Positions 12,501-20,773 of a DNA stretch of 64,000 nucleotides are shown here, piece by piece (position 1 is the stretch's first letter; each line of letters opens with the position of its first letter). This stretch comes from Uloborus plumipes (lineage: Eukaryota; Arthropoda; Arachnida; Araneae; Uloboridae): contig JAXGGA010006484.1 of assembly GCA_038373865.1 (NCBI GenBank), forward strand, positions 1 through 64,000. Direction: 5' to 3'. Made by a program: the position numbers and the translations under genes. The notes below the pieces were generated by a model, which was not told where the DNA came from, made no database searches, and saw only the letters and a program-made list of their open reading frames with translations.

Positions 12501-15500
12501 GGTATACCGCAGACACGTGTTTCGGGGCTACAAGGAGCCCCTTTTTCAATGCAAGAAGTGTGAGCTTTAGGATGAAGAATCTGCGGGGGGGGGGGGCTCC
12601 TTGTAGCCCCGAAACACGTGTCTGCAGTATACCTGCATATTTGTGCATTTTTAACGTTGAATTTAAACTTTACACGCTTTTATTAGTTTCACATGTGGTT
12701 TTGTTTGCTTGTTTGTTTGTTTGTATGTATGTATGTATGTATGTATGTAACTCTAAATAAAAGATAAAATTCACGTTCTTTGCAAGTATAAAAGTAATAT
12801 ATTTAATACTATTATTAATACTAAAGGCTAAACTATATTACATGTTGATGTATTATAAGTGCATGTAAACTTAGCGGATATTCAATAGTTTTGAAAATCT
12901 TCTTTTTAGTTTGATTAACTCTAAAAGCGTATTTTTCAGATTTTTTAAACTATACTTAGGATTATTTTAAAATATTTTTATTCACCAGACAGATTACAAC
13001 GAGTAAAAATATGTTAAATCCTTGTTTTATTTCACGAACTTAATAAAGAACGTGGTCTTTATCTATATATATAAAGATGACGGTGTTCGTTTGTCTGTTT
13101 GTACGTTTGTAACCGCTGGCCAGAAGCCCCCACAGCACCTACAGACCTGAAACTTGGCTCAAAAATTCGAACGTACCCCGCCCTCGTGCACCTCGAAGCC
13201 CAAATTTTTAATTTCGAATTAGTTATTTTTAAATTAATTAATTAGTCTCATTTTTGGTGTATCCACCATAATTGAGGGGGGAAAACCTTCCCCCACCCCA
13301 AAACATGATATATCGTTGGAGAGGGGGTTTTTTTCTGAAAAAGAAAAGTTTTAGCACGTTTCTGTCCGTTAATTAGGACAGGAGATATTAATTAATCAAA
13401 TTTAGTCAATTTTCAAGGCTTAACTATGTACGCTCAACTATGGTACTAGGTCCATTTTCCTGATCAGCTGCTCTTTTGTCCTTGAAGTTACTTTGTGGTT
13501 AAAATTGTGCGTATAGATTTAAGCCTTGAAAATTTATTCAATTTGAATGCTTAATATCTCTTATTTCTTTCTTAATTTTCTGTCTTTTTGATTTATTTGG
13601 CGAATTGATTTAAACTTTAACATGACTTTAAGTGGAGTTTAAAAGATGGAGCGCATTTGAACTAAAGGATATAATAATTTTAGTTCAGAGGGGTCGGAGG
13701 GAATTTAAATTTATTCAGTTGAATTCCTCAAAATTTGGTGTTACCAAAAATGTCAGAATGGAACTATTATTGTTAAAAAAATAGCGATGGCTATCAGCTA
13801 CTCTTCGTATTTGGCGTGGTAAAGTTTGGCAACAATAGGGATATTTACCAAACCTCCCAGCCAGTGAAACACTTCTTTCTCCAAATTAAAGAAAAAGAAA
13901 ACGCTCTGTGAAGGAACAGTAGTTGTTTGCAGTCTAAAAAGTATTTTATTGCATGTTTAAAACATGTATATAATGCCGCCAAACCTAAATTTTTAATAGT
14001 TCCATTCTGACATTTTCGGTAACACCGCTATGAAGTTACTCTTCGTATTTGGCGTCGTAAAGTTTGGCAACAATCTGGAAATTTACCAAACCTCCCAGCC
14101 AGGGAAATCTAGCTTATTTGAGGGTTACTGTTATAGATTGTATTCACTTCAAAGAGATGGTGCAAAAGACATTATATTTCTTGCCTTTTACTGTTCACAT
14201 TAAAATCATGGAAGAATGGTTGAGGCTGAGCTACCTGACACAATCGGTTCCCTATGTTAATAAATTTAAATTTGGCGACCAATTTTACATTGAAATTACG
14301 GTTAAATCGGTGGATTATGTTAAACTTCAAGGGCAAAATTGCTGTGTTCGTTGAGAGTTTTCGAAAATCTTGCCACTAGTTATCTCAAAAGTTCCATTGA
14401 AACGTTTATTTGGCGAATTGATTTAAACTTTAATATGACTTTTAGTGGAATTAAAAAAATTGGGGAGCACATTTGAATCAAATATAATAATCTTACTTTA
14501 GAGGGTTAGAGTGAATTAAACTTTATTTAGTTACTTCCTTTACATTCGTTGCACGGGCATCGCCGTGCGGGTACTGCTAGTCATCATATAAGGGCATTTG
14601 CATTTTGAAGATGTCCATATTAGAACAATAGCATTTTCTCCGTAACGGACGTATTTTACGGGATACGGCCCGGAGCCAAAGTACCATCTCATGAATATTG
14701 TTTCTGAAAATCTTGAAAAATTTAAGTGTTTTTTTATAGAAGTAAAGCCCATGTGCTTCAAAAACTCATGCAACGAGCAAAGGACCTAACATATTTGGAG
14801 TCTCTGCAGGCTGTTTTCTGCAGCAATTGTAACGTAGTGACTTTTCACAGCCTGAGAATCGTACATTCCTAAGATTGCTTCCCACGGCTGTGGATAGATA
14901 AGACTACATCCGGACACCGGACTTTTCGGCTTACCGTGGGAAAAGGTATTTTTCTCACGGTGTCCAAGTGGTTGGCCAGCTTGTTCAACGAGTTCAGAGC
15001 AGAGCTTGACTTGATGTCAGACAACTAGGTTGTGCATTTGGGTTTCCGTCAGGAGACTGGAAAAGGTATTTTTATCCGGCGGAATACCGTCCCCGGATTG
15101 TGAGGGAAGCAAACTCCCTGTTAATAGTCACGTCAGTGACTAGACATTCACGAACTCCTGATCAATACGAAAAAGCCAAAAAGCTCACTTTTGGTTATAG
15201 TTTTCTACGTTTGTGTATATATTGTGCAGTTTTCGTAATAAATATTTAGCCCAGAATCGAACTTTATTACTTGTCTGAGAACGACGACCTTACACAACCG
15301 ATGTTTTTTTTTTCAAATTGGTATTGCCCAAAAGCAAAAAATATGTAAATGAACTTTATGAAGAACGTGGTCTTCACACCCTCAGAGGGTTGCTCTGTAC
15401 CATATGAGATGCTATACTCACCAATCTGCGAGTGTCCTGGAGGTCTCAAGAGCGAGATTTGCTGATGCATCTATTTCCTCGGGATGAGGATTAAAGCTCT

Positions 15501-17164
15501 TAGATGCTCTGTGGATATAACCTGTGGATGACAATTCAGTTGTCAGTTTCTCTTCGGAAAAGCAATCAAAACTAAATCCTGATCCGCGCAGGCTCAAGCA
15601 TATTAGTCTAAGAGTCAACATTTTCGGGAAAGAATTTTAAGACGTCTGGCCCTTTAATGTATAGTTTCTTATGCTCTTTCGAACAGCATCTGGCTGCCAG
15701 TTAAGGTTGCGCTTTTTACTGCTTATCACATTTTTACTGGAAAAATAAGTGATTTTAAAATCATTTTAGCAGTAAGAAGTTTAAACCTGTCGCGAGAAAG
15801 TCATGTAATATATCAGTGACAAGCTCTAATTTTTTGCTTCACAATGGTTTTTTGAGTTATTATTTTACTTTAATTAGAAGAGAAGTTACAGTCATTTGAA
15901 TGTAAAAACTTTTCGTTTGTTTTCGCACCTTTTTGGTTTTTCAACAGATCTGTGTAAAGTGCAATTTTCAAAGTACAAGTCTAAAAAATTGGTCGAATAA
16001 CTTGTCATATGTGTCCTTTACACCAAATTTTGTCAAAATCGGAAATGACGATGTCAAAAATTGGGTTTTGTTTGATTGATTGGACGTGGAATTGACCTAA
16101 AATTATTTAAAAATCACCATTTTTACCAGGAAAAGTATGATGCGCTATTAAAAAAAAAAAGCATGGTTTACCGGCCGCTAGGGGACAACCCGCATGCTGC
16201 TCGGAAGAGCATAGAGATGGAAAGAAATAGCCAGAAAATGAAGAGAAATACTCACCTAATCTTCTCTTTGCTTTAGAAACTGCATCATTCACATCCCTGT
16301 ATGTAATACACATGTTTCTGGTTGAAGTTGTAGGTCCATAGTAATCACGAAAATGACTGGAGGAGTAAAACGGGAAAGCTTTAACCAAAATAATCTCAAA
16401 AGCTAGATTCCTTTTTTATTTAATTGCTCTTTAAACTTCAGTCGTTTTCTTTTTCTTTTTTTTATTCATGTATTTTTATGGAATTCAACATTAGTACATA
16501 GTGAGAAATTCTTTATTTATTGACAAAATGAACCTGAAAAGTATTGTACACAGCAAAAAATGAACTGTTGTTTTTACAGTATTATTCTAGCAGTCAAGGT
16601 TCCAATTTAAAACTGTAAAATGCACAGTAATAAACTGTAAAACAAGGAATTTTACAGTTTCTTATTGTAAAGTTAGCAATTTTATAGTTTATTGCCGTAA
16701 AATTTAGCTGCATTGTACTGTAAAAACAACAATATAATAGTGGCAGCAGAGGTTTCAGTTTAAAACTGTAAAATGCACGGCAATAAACTAAAATTAGCAA
16801 TTTTACAGCTTATTACTGTAAAATTAGCAATTTTTTACACAGTTTATTACTATGAAATTAGCTGTATTATACAGTAAAAACAACGTTCATTTTTGGCAGT
16901 GCACCCCCTCATTTGAAAACAAATTTTATAAGTTTTATAATGAAATACTTAAGATAAAAATTATTTAAATTACCTTAGACGGGGAAATAAATCAGACCCT
17001 TTGATGTAGTTCATCCTTTGAAATTCCAAAGCACAGTTACTGGAGGAAGGTGTGTACATGTGGTAAAAAGTTCGCAATTGTGGCAACATAGCTAAACTTG
17101 AAGATATTGAAATCGTCCAAATAATTACACAAATGATCCTGAAAAAATATAACTGTTTTAACAT
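758..17164 (-). CDS. Secreted animal haem peroxidase (peroxinectin / chorion-peroxidase type), 5' part, 7 exons
   Basis: Spliced gene: exons 17164-16974, 16356-16256, 15578-15422, 11880-11663, 10475-10302, 1939-1772 and 859-758, then off the left edge. Every junction is GT-AG and the phases match (2,1,2,1,1,1), giving 1111 nt or about 370 residues. Read in order: a hydrophobic N-terminus (signal peptide), a propeptide-like segment, FRSITGRCNN, WGSANTPFVRLMPPVY, PLPNARRVS, the distal haem motif GQFIDHDLT, ACC...DDPFY...CMDF, and TSSIDANFLYG. In this superfamily the His of IDHD is the distal catalytic residue, the preceding Asp bonds haem and the following Asp binds calcium; all three are present. 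Family members run about 600-800 residues, so the proximal His half is missing only because the window ends. Such enzymes use H2O2 outside cells in cuticle or eggshell cross-linking, immunity or adhesion. The exact subfamily is not resolved. Confidence 0.93.
860..1771. other. Peroxidase intron 6, no visible element
   Basis: Short intron between exons 6 and 7. Only small random open frames; nothing recognised. Confidence 0.6.
1772..1939 (-). CDS. Peroxidase exon 6
   Basis: The acceptor follows a poly-T tract (TTTTGCAG|AT) and the donor is CTGG|GTGAAA; 168 nt, phase 1 to phase 1. It encodes ENEVEIACCKVPRGLRHKYC, then MPLQIPADDPFYSKYDVTCM and HLPGCALG. The CC...C.P..IP.DDPFY pattern is typical of the family. 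The frame used here is not the one of the longer open frame across the same bases. Confidence 0.93.
2239..2720. repeat. Direct plus inverted repeat unit flanked by a 13-bp duplication
   Basis: A segment starting GTGCAATGAGTTACCG (2239 onwards) recurs directly from 2509. A third partial copy runs in reverse from about 2604 to 2720. The identical 13-mer CTTCTAGTATTTT flanks the unit at 2226-2238 and 2721-2733. A duplication that long suggests insertion by target-primed retrotransposition, with the inverted part resembling a twin-priming product. The family was not recognised. Confidence 0.7.
3498..3527. repeat. Poly-T tract
   Basis: About 29 uninterrupted T. A GC-rich stretch before it (gaggagagttcatggcgcag) resembles the start of the hAT-like element at 37517, so this may be a relic of that family. 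Confidence 0.6.
3999..4256 (+). repeat. Interspersed repeat, copy 1
   Basis: About 250 bp from 'tatggctagatttgttagaaa' to 'ccctaaccataacacaaagatcc' recurs at 12178-12416 with modest divergence. No terminal inverted repeat or coding sequence was seen. Confidence 0.75.
4803..5637 (+). mobile_element. Non-autonomous Helitron
   Basis: The 5' end reads A|TCTATATCTATAAAAATGAG. The 3' end has a GC hairpin (CCCGGGCAACGCCGGGT) followed by CTAG|T. A TC start, a subterminal hairpin, a CTRR end and an A|T target are the structural hallmarks of Helitrons. No Rep/helicase coding was seen. Confidence 0.75.
5638..6036 (+). mobile_element. Second, shorter Helitron copy abutting the first
   Basis: Shares the internal segment 'tctgattttcatcaaacttggcacagagg' with the element at 4803 and ends with the same hairpin type (ACCGGGCAACGCCAGGT) and CTAG. 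Its 5' end is degraded and the base after CTAG is C rather than T. Confidence 0.6.
7299..7385 (+). pseudogene. Short plus-strand open frame, possible 5' stub of a Harbinger transposase
   Basis: 28 codons, beginning MDASRLDRVEYFELDLFEEQ. It lies divergently to the Myb-like frame inside the same element. No conserved transposase domain is visible; the assignment is from position only. Confidence 0.25.
7703..7918 (-). pseudogene. Myb/SANT-like DNA-binding protein fragment of the Harbinger element
   Basis: The N-terminus reads MTQKSNFTAIEIEVLLLSLT, then DYEKYKRIIE, resembling the start of Myb/SANT-like domains (NFT--E---LL-L---Y--II) found in the second protein of Harbinger transposons. It loses similarity after about 35 residues and stops at 71, so it is a remnant. 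Confidence 0.45.
8261..9792 (+). mobile_element. Helitron with a nested inverted-repeat element
   Basis: The 5' end A|TCTACTTATATTAAAAACTG is repeated inside at about 8660. The 3' end is CTGCCCTGGCAG hairpin plus CTAG|T at 9789-9793. A near-identical copy lies at 34330-35368. The core from 9440 to 9790 includes 'gcaacgccgggcc'. No helicase coding remains. Confidence 0.75.
8689..9437. mobile_element. GC-rich inverted-repeat element inserted in the Helitron
   Basis: The ends are inverted: left GGCGCGTTCAGAGTACGCGCC, right (reverse) GGCTGCGTTCAGAGTATTCGCC, with flanking TATG (or CTATG) on both sides. The sister Helitron copy at about 34805 lacks the 749 bp, giving an empty site. Many CCCGGG blocks make it far more GC-rich than its surroundings. 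The superfamily is uncertain. Confidence 0.7.
10302..10475 (-). CDS. Peroxidase exon 5: distal haem-binding motif
   Basis: The acceptor is CGTAACAG|GT and the donor is CAGAG|GTAACC; 174 nt, phase 1 to phase 1. It encodes GIDSPRVSSVDGGPLPNARR, then VSAAIHKDY, LFMSWGQFIDHDLTLAAQS. The Asp-His-Asp of FIDHDLT supplies the haem-linking Asp, the distal His and a calcium-binding Asp. No catalytic residue in this exon is missing. The next intron is 8.36 kb. Confidence 0.97.
11060..11317. mobile_element. hAT-like MITE
   Basis: Ends CAGTGGCG...CGCCACTG, with imperfect 8-bp flanks (gccaacat / gttagcat, 5 of 8). Same terminal type as 29235-29492. Non-coding. Confidence 0.6.
11663..11880 (-). CDS. Peroxidase exon 4: start of the catalytic domain
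   Basis: The acceptor is TTTGCTTACAG|G and the donor is AATG|GTTAGT. The 218-nt exon encodes FNLSPYEIFAYLPSIDTSRT, then VWHVCP, FRSITGRCNN and WGSANTPFVRLMPPVYANG. The R-[ST]-x-x-G-x-C-N-N motif and the WG...RL.PP.Y run are diagnostic of animal haem peroxidases. Confidence 0.95.
12027..12165 (+). repeat. 'cttttattagttt...tatgtaactctgaat' repeat, copy 1
   Basis: Shares a core ('attcacgttctttgcaaatataaaagtaat...aatactaaag') with copies at 12672-12990, 22985-23305 (reverse), 63189-63380 and 63395-63560. Family not recognised. Confidence 0.7.
12178..12416 (+). repeat. Interspersed repeat, copy 2 of 3999-4256
   Basis: Aligns over its whole length with 3999-4256, lacking about 15 bp near its 3' end. 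Confidence 0.75.
12461..12672. repeat. Fold-back element with about 80-bp arms
   Basis: The left arm from 'taaagtttaaattcaacgtt' to 'gtttcggggctacaaggagcc' reappears as its reverse complement to 12672, around a short loop with a G run. A related single arm lies at 30930-31060. The insertion sits inside the surrounding repeat. Confidence 0.8.
12672..12990 (+). repeat. 'cttttattagttt' repeat, copy 2
   Basis: Longer copy of the repeat at 12027, including a (TATG)n tract and the 'aggctaaactatattacatgttgatg' segment. Confidence 0.65.
13062..14580 (+). mobile_element. Non-autonomous Helitron, 1.5 kb
   Basis: The 5' end is A|TCTATATATATAAAGATG; the 3' end has hairpin GCACGGGCATCGCCGTGC then CTAG|T. 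Internally, 'ttactcttcgtatttggcgt' with its flanks occurs twice (13799 and 14037), and 'gttaccaaaaatgtcagaatgg' (13741) recurs inverted at about 14000. Same family as 51191-51872. Confidence 0.75.
14827..15295. mobile_element. Possible solo LTR
   Basis: Starts TGTAACGTAG and ends CCTTACA, so 5'-TG...CA-3' with short inverted tips TGTAA/TTACA. A TATA-like TGTGTATATATTG and an AATAAA lie near the 3' end. The flanks CAAT / CAAC are only an imperfect duplication. No internal retrovirus-like coding is nearby. Confidence 0.4.
15422..15578 (-). CDS. Peroxidase exon 3
   Basis: Encodes FSFDCFSEEKL...GYIHRASKSFN, then PEEIDASANLALETSRTLADW. The donor is TTG|GTGAGT, phase 2, and the split codon gives Trp with exon 4. 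The chosen acceptor is GGATCAG|GA at 15579. A second in-phase acceptor (CCACAG|GT, about 48 nt downstream) would shorten the exon by 16 residues; the longer form seems to fit the family better but I could not test it. Confidence 0.8.
16256..16356 (-). CDS. Peroxidase exon 2
   Basis: The acceptor follows TTTTACTCCTCCAG and the donor is TTAG|GTGAGT. The exon is 101 nt, entering in phase 2 and leaving in phase 1. It encodes SHFRDYYGPT...ITYRDVNDAVSKAKRRLG. The DVNDAV-KA-RR pattern matches the helical segment that precedes the catalytic domain in arthropod peroxinectin-like proteins. Confidence 0.85.
16549..16901. repeat. 'TTTACAGT-ATAATACTGGCAG' MITE, copy 1
   Basis: Flanked by CACAGCAAAAAATGAAC and (reverse) CACTGCCAAAAATGAAC. 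The interior is an array of 'actgtaaaatgcacagtaataaactg' and 'ttagcaattttacagttt' units in both orientations. Related to 27436-27780 and 60531-60725. It lies in the intron between peroxidase exons 1 and 2. Confidence 0.75.
16974..17164 (-). CDS. Peroxidase exon 1: start codon and signal peptide
   Basis: ATG at 17164 opens MLKQLYFFRIICVIIWTIS, a hydrophobic stretch ending near SSSLA that looks like a cleavable signal peptide. The exon ends at AAG|GTAATT, phase 2, joining the next exon to form a Ser codon. A TTTTTTCAG acceptor-like site at 17139-17147 could instead mark an internal exon start with the true ATG further upstream, so the start is the least certain part of the gene. Confidence 0.7.
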
Positions 17165-18356
17165 TTTTACATCTACACAATACTGAGTTTCAGTTAGCGA
17201 TTGAAGATTTTTTTTTCTCAATTAAAGATTGAAACGCACGTGACATGTAATGAGACATAACTTACATGTATATATTTGTCCCCAAATAAAGTGGGTTTGT
17301 TTTTACATGGGGAAAAGTAAAAAATGAAATATTCTTTTAATGAAATGTTTTCTCTTTGATTATTTAGAACATTTTCGATTAAAAAAAAATCCTTAAATAA
17401 AATAGCTGATGAATGAATTAGCGGATAATGAAACAATAGACGAATAGATCAGCAAATTAATATTTGAGAAATAACATTAATTAATGTTTGAGTGGATAAA
17501 ATATACAATGAATAAGAAAATACGTAAATGAATGAATAAATAACTGAATTATTAAATGAAGGGATGTAAATAAATAAATTAATAAGTAAATACGCAAGTG
17601 ATTTAATAGATAATTAAATAAGTAAACGAAAGAAACTATTTTCCCCCTACGATTTGCTCCATTCACTTTGCGCCGCATGCACTCGACTAAAACACAAAAC
17701 ATTTAAAATAAAAATAAGCTTAATACAATAAATTCCCGATTAACCGCGGAATAACACATAAATTATAGCGAAAAATTATAACATTGAATGTAAAAAATAT
17801 CTATAAAAACTAAAAATGACCAATAAGACACTCGCATTTTTCTGTGTTCAGTAAATCATCGTCGTAAGAAAAGAAAACAAAAGTGTTAAAGACCCACGAA
17901 TAATCCGAACCGTAGACAATCCGAACCATAGATAATCGAGAGTTTACAGTGTTAAATAAATGGATACTGCATTGTATTTATCCATCGTTAAAAGGAAAAA
18001 AAAATAATAACAAAAAGTTTAACATTCCATAATAGCGAAAATTACTTGCAATTTTTGAATTTCAACAAAATATTACAATATGAGTATCAATTTTCGAAAA
18101 TTGTTTGCATCATCACAAGTTTTGATCTCTAGAGGGATAAATTTCTATTGTCTGGAATAGACTAGTTGTGTTACCACATTGTTAAAATATTACCAGATAG
18201 GTGACGCTGAAAATAGAGCAAATATTTCTCCTCTTTACTTTGCCCCACTATTTAACTTTCCCCTCATTCCATTGCTACGATTATGATAGAAATCTTTCCG
18301 ACGGTACCAAAAAGACTTTTCCTTCACGAATGTATCATTCTAACTTTAATGACATA
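17165..18356. other. Intergenic, upstream of the peroxidase gene
   Basis: Contains a degenerate A/T-rich tetranucleotide-like array (about 17480-17640, variations on 'aataaataaatga'). No gene recognised. Confidence 0.55.
17262..17278 (-). promoter_or_regulatory. Possible TATA box of the peroxidase gene
   Basis: The minus strand reads CAAATATATACATG about 100 bp upstream of the proposed start codon. It is a plausible core-promoter element, but AT-rich sequence is common here and nothing else supports it. Confidence 0.2.
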
Positions 18357-18498
18357 CGAGGGTTGTTTTTTTTTTTTTTTTTTTTTTTCAACCTCAAATC
18401 GCACAACATGAAGGCAAGGCATGCGGCAGATGACCAGTCTGCATAGTAGGTGACTGTGCATCTCTCCCTCTACACAATCTGTCACTGGCGAGTCCAAC

Positions 18499-19318
18499 AT
18501 GTCATTTTCTATTAGTTGCTGTCACATAAACATGGCTGTCACTATTAATGCTCCCGCTAAGTATGAATTGCAAAGTGTTTTGCGAATAACTGCAGATTCT
18601 TATTGTGAAATTTTGCGACGCTCACAGAGAGCTATTCAAAACAAACGAAGAAACGTTCTGACTTCTGGAATTGTTCTGATCCATGGAAATGCCCGTCATC
18701 ATAGCGCTCGTGTTACCCAACGGTTCCTTCAGCAATTTCAATGAGACATTTTTGAACACCAACCACAAAGCTCTGACCGAGAGCCAAGTGACTTTCATCT
18801 GTTCCCTGAACTGAAGCAGGAGCTTGGGGAGGCCGTGGTAGCCCGATCGCTAAGGCGTCGGCCTCGTGACCGGGGGGACCCGGGTTCGATCCGAGCCGAT
18901 CAAAGATCCACCGTCTTGACTAATGGTGGCTGGGAGACGTTAAAAATGTCGTGGGCACAAAATCCTCCAAGTGAAACGATACCTCTGGGGGTGCTGGACT
19001 AAGAGTTTTCTCGGCGCTTGGTCTGGTTCAAAAAGAACAGAGTGCTCTTTAGGGCCCTATTCTGGTTAAACAACGAAGTTGTGGTAGGCACGGGGGACCC
19101 TGGAGTATGTATACAGGATCTTGGGGACCTTTGCTTGGGGTGTGGAAGGCATCATGCTTCCAAAGTGACGTGGAACCCAAAGGCACCGTCACAACTCACT
19201 TCCAATCACTGGCGACACAATTTTACGAGGATGTTATTACAAAGCTTGTTCACAGATATAACAATTGGTTCAATCGTCAAGGTGATTATGTAGAGAATTG
19301 TAGAGCATTGGTACCTTA
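18499..19318 (+). pseudogene. Mariner transposase remnant (deleted, interrupted)
   Basis: From the start MAVTINAPAKYELQSVLR (18532) the frame jumps straight to YCEILRRSQRAIQNKRR and the catalytic block IVLIHGNARHHSARV, so most of the N-terminal DNA-binding half is deleted. The usual HDN is HGN here, meaning one catalytic Asp is lost. A SINE at 18830-19132 then splits the gene. The C-terminus resumes as SLATQFYEDVITKLVHRYNN and GDYVEN. Confidence 0.9.
18830..19132 (+). mobile_element. Full-length tRNA-derived SINE (family A) inside the mariner
   Basis: A tRNA-like head with box-A-like TAGCCCGATCGCTAAGGCG and box B GGGTTCGATCC, then about 230 bp of tail. It is flanked by the perfect 8-bp duplication GCTTGGGG (18822-18829, 19133-19140). 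Removing it restores a continuous mariner frame (KQELG|VWKASC). A partial second copy is at 43132-43225. Confidence 0.85.
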
Positions 19319-19401
19319 CATTTGATTATAAAATATTTTTTGGATTTGAATATGATTATTTTTATAACCTATCGGAGGTTGAAGAAAAAACAACCCTCGT
19401 A

Positions 19402-20773
19402 TCTTTAATGATATATCAAAAACCGTAAACGTTGAAACATTGGTAAATTACATAACAAGAGTGCTTTGATAAAATTTTCAAAAAAATAAAGCACACGCTT
19501 AAAAAGAAAAACAGAGAGAGAGAAAGAAAGAAAATATAACCCTTCCACTTTACATAAGTGTGCTGTGACCATCACGAAAATTTTGGTGAAGGGCTTTTTT
19601 AATAAAAGTTCGTGATTTCATTAGAAGATAGTTAAATTCTATAACCCATATTCTCAAACGCTTTAAAATTTCTTACTATTCAAAACAAACAACTTTCAGT
19701 TATGAAGCTCCAGTTATTTATTTATTGCGAAAAAAAAAAAAAAAAAAGATATCGTGCATTTGATTTAAAGTGAAGTGATTCTCCAAGTTTTTCTCGCTCT
19801 AAATCATCCGGTAATTCTCCCTTGCGGATGTGTTCTGCTTCTGAGATCTATGTTTCATCCATGTCATTTGAATCATCAGCAATTTTACAGAAACCGATGT
19901 TTTTGTGAAACTGAGGCTCTGTGTAAATATTTGTTTTGGATTATCAGGAATTTCATTTTTTGTAACTGAAATTTAGTTTTTGGATAATTTGGCTGATTTT
20001 ACTGGCGCATCAGTTGAATCACTTCTAATATCAGTCGATGATCTTCAAGCTTCGTTAATTTTTAAATTCCTTAAAAATACATAAAAGATGATTTTAGGTG
20101 AACTTTATTACGAATTAAAGTGCCCGAAAGTTAACACTCAAAAAGTAACTCCTAACACTGACATCTTCAAACAAAGCAAACATTTGAAGGATTATCAATT
20201 TAGAATTAGTTTTTCCACCTTAAGATGAAAGAATGGCCAGCTTTCGGAACTGTGTTGTCTGTTTGTTTAGTTTTTGCTTTGTTTGCTTTGTTTTACTATT
20301 ACTTATTTATTTATTTTATTAATTATGTTTTTATTGTGATCTTGAGATCTTTTTCTTTCTTTTATTTATTTATTTATTTATTATGATCTTTAGGGCAGTT
20401 TTCCTTATTTTATAATTTTTATGTTTAGAAGATTGAGTTGATACTTTTTAAACTTCTGAAATAAGTCGTGCATATTTTTCTAAATGATAATAACAAAGTC
20501 CAGATAGATCCAATGCAAAGGAAATAAAACATCGTCACGCAAATAAGTAAAATAAAGCAAACGGAATGAAGCAATTAAATCTCTAAAACTACCCAAGTGT
20601 GTAAAAATTTACTTTCGAAAATTTAGATCTTCAAAGAAAAATACATGTATTATGAGTATTACAATAAGACTACAAAATATATAACTTCAAAAGTTGAATT
20701 TATCATAAAATTTCCTGTTAAAGAAATTTAATTGTGTAAGCAAGTTTGTTGTTCTTGCAATTTTCATGTAGAT
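19402..20773. other. Intergenic, low-complexity
   Basis: A poly-A tract near 19732-19747 and (TTTA)n tracts near 20305-20390. No gene or transposon recognised. Confidence 0.5.

Larger units (their letters stand above)
18357..19399 (+). mobile_element. Mariner transposon, internally deleted and carrying a SINE
   Basis: The inverted ends are CGAGGGTTGTTTTTT...TTCAACCTC and its reverse complement at 19371-19399, with TA on both sides (18355-18356, 19400-19401). A long untranslated leader precedes the transposase start MAVTINAPAKYEL. Not autonomous. Confidence 0.9.

Noticed and set aside
17218..17702. Minus-strand frames of 72-73 codons upstream of the peroxidase start.
   Set aside because: AT-rich hydrophobic runs from a degenerate tetranucleotide array; no start context or similarity.
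18840..18900. Looks like a tRNA gene (box A- and box B-like sequences, GGGTTCGATCC).
   Set aside because: It is the head of a 303-bp SINE with target duplication. The acceptor stem does not close and the sequence continues into the SINE tail.
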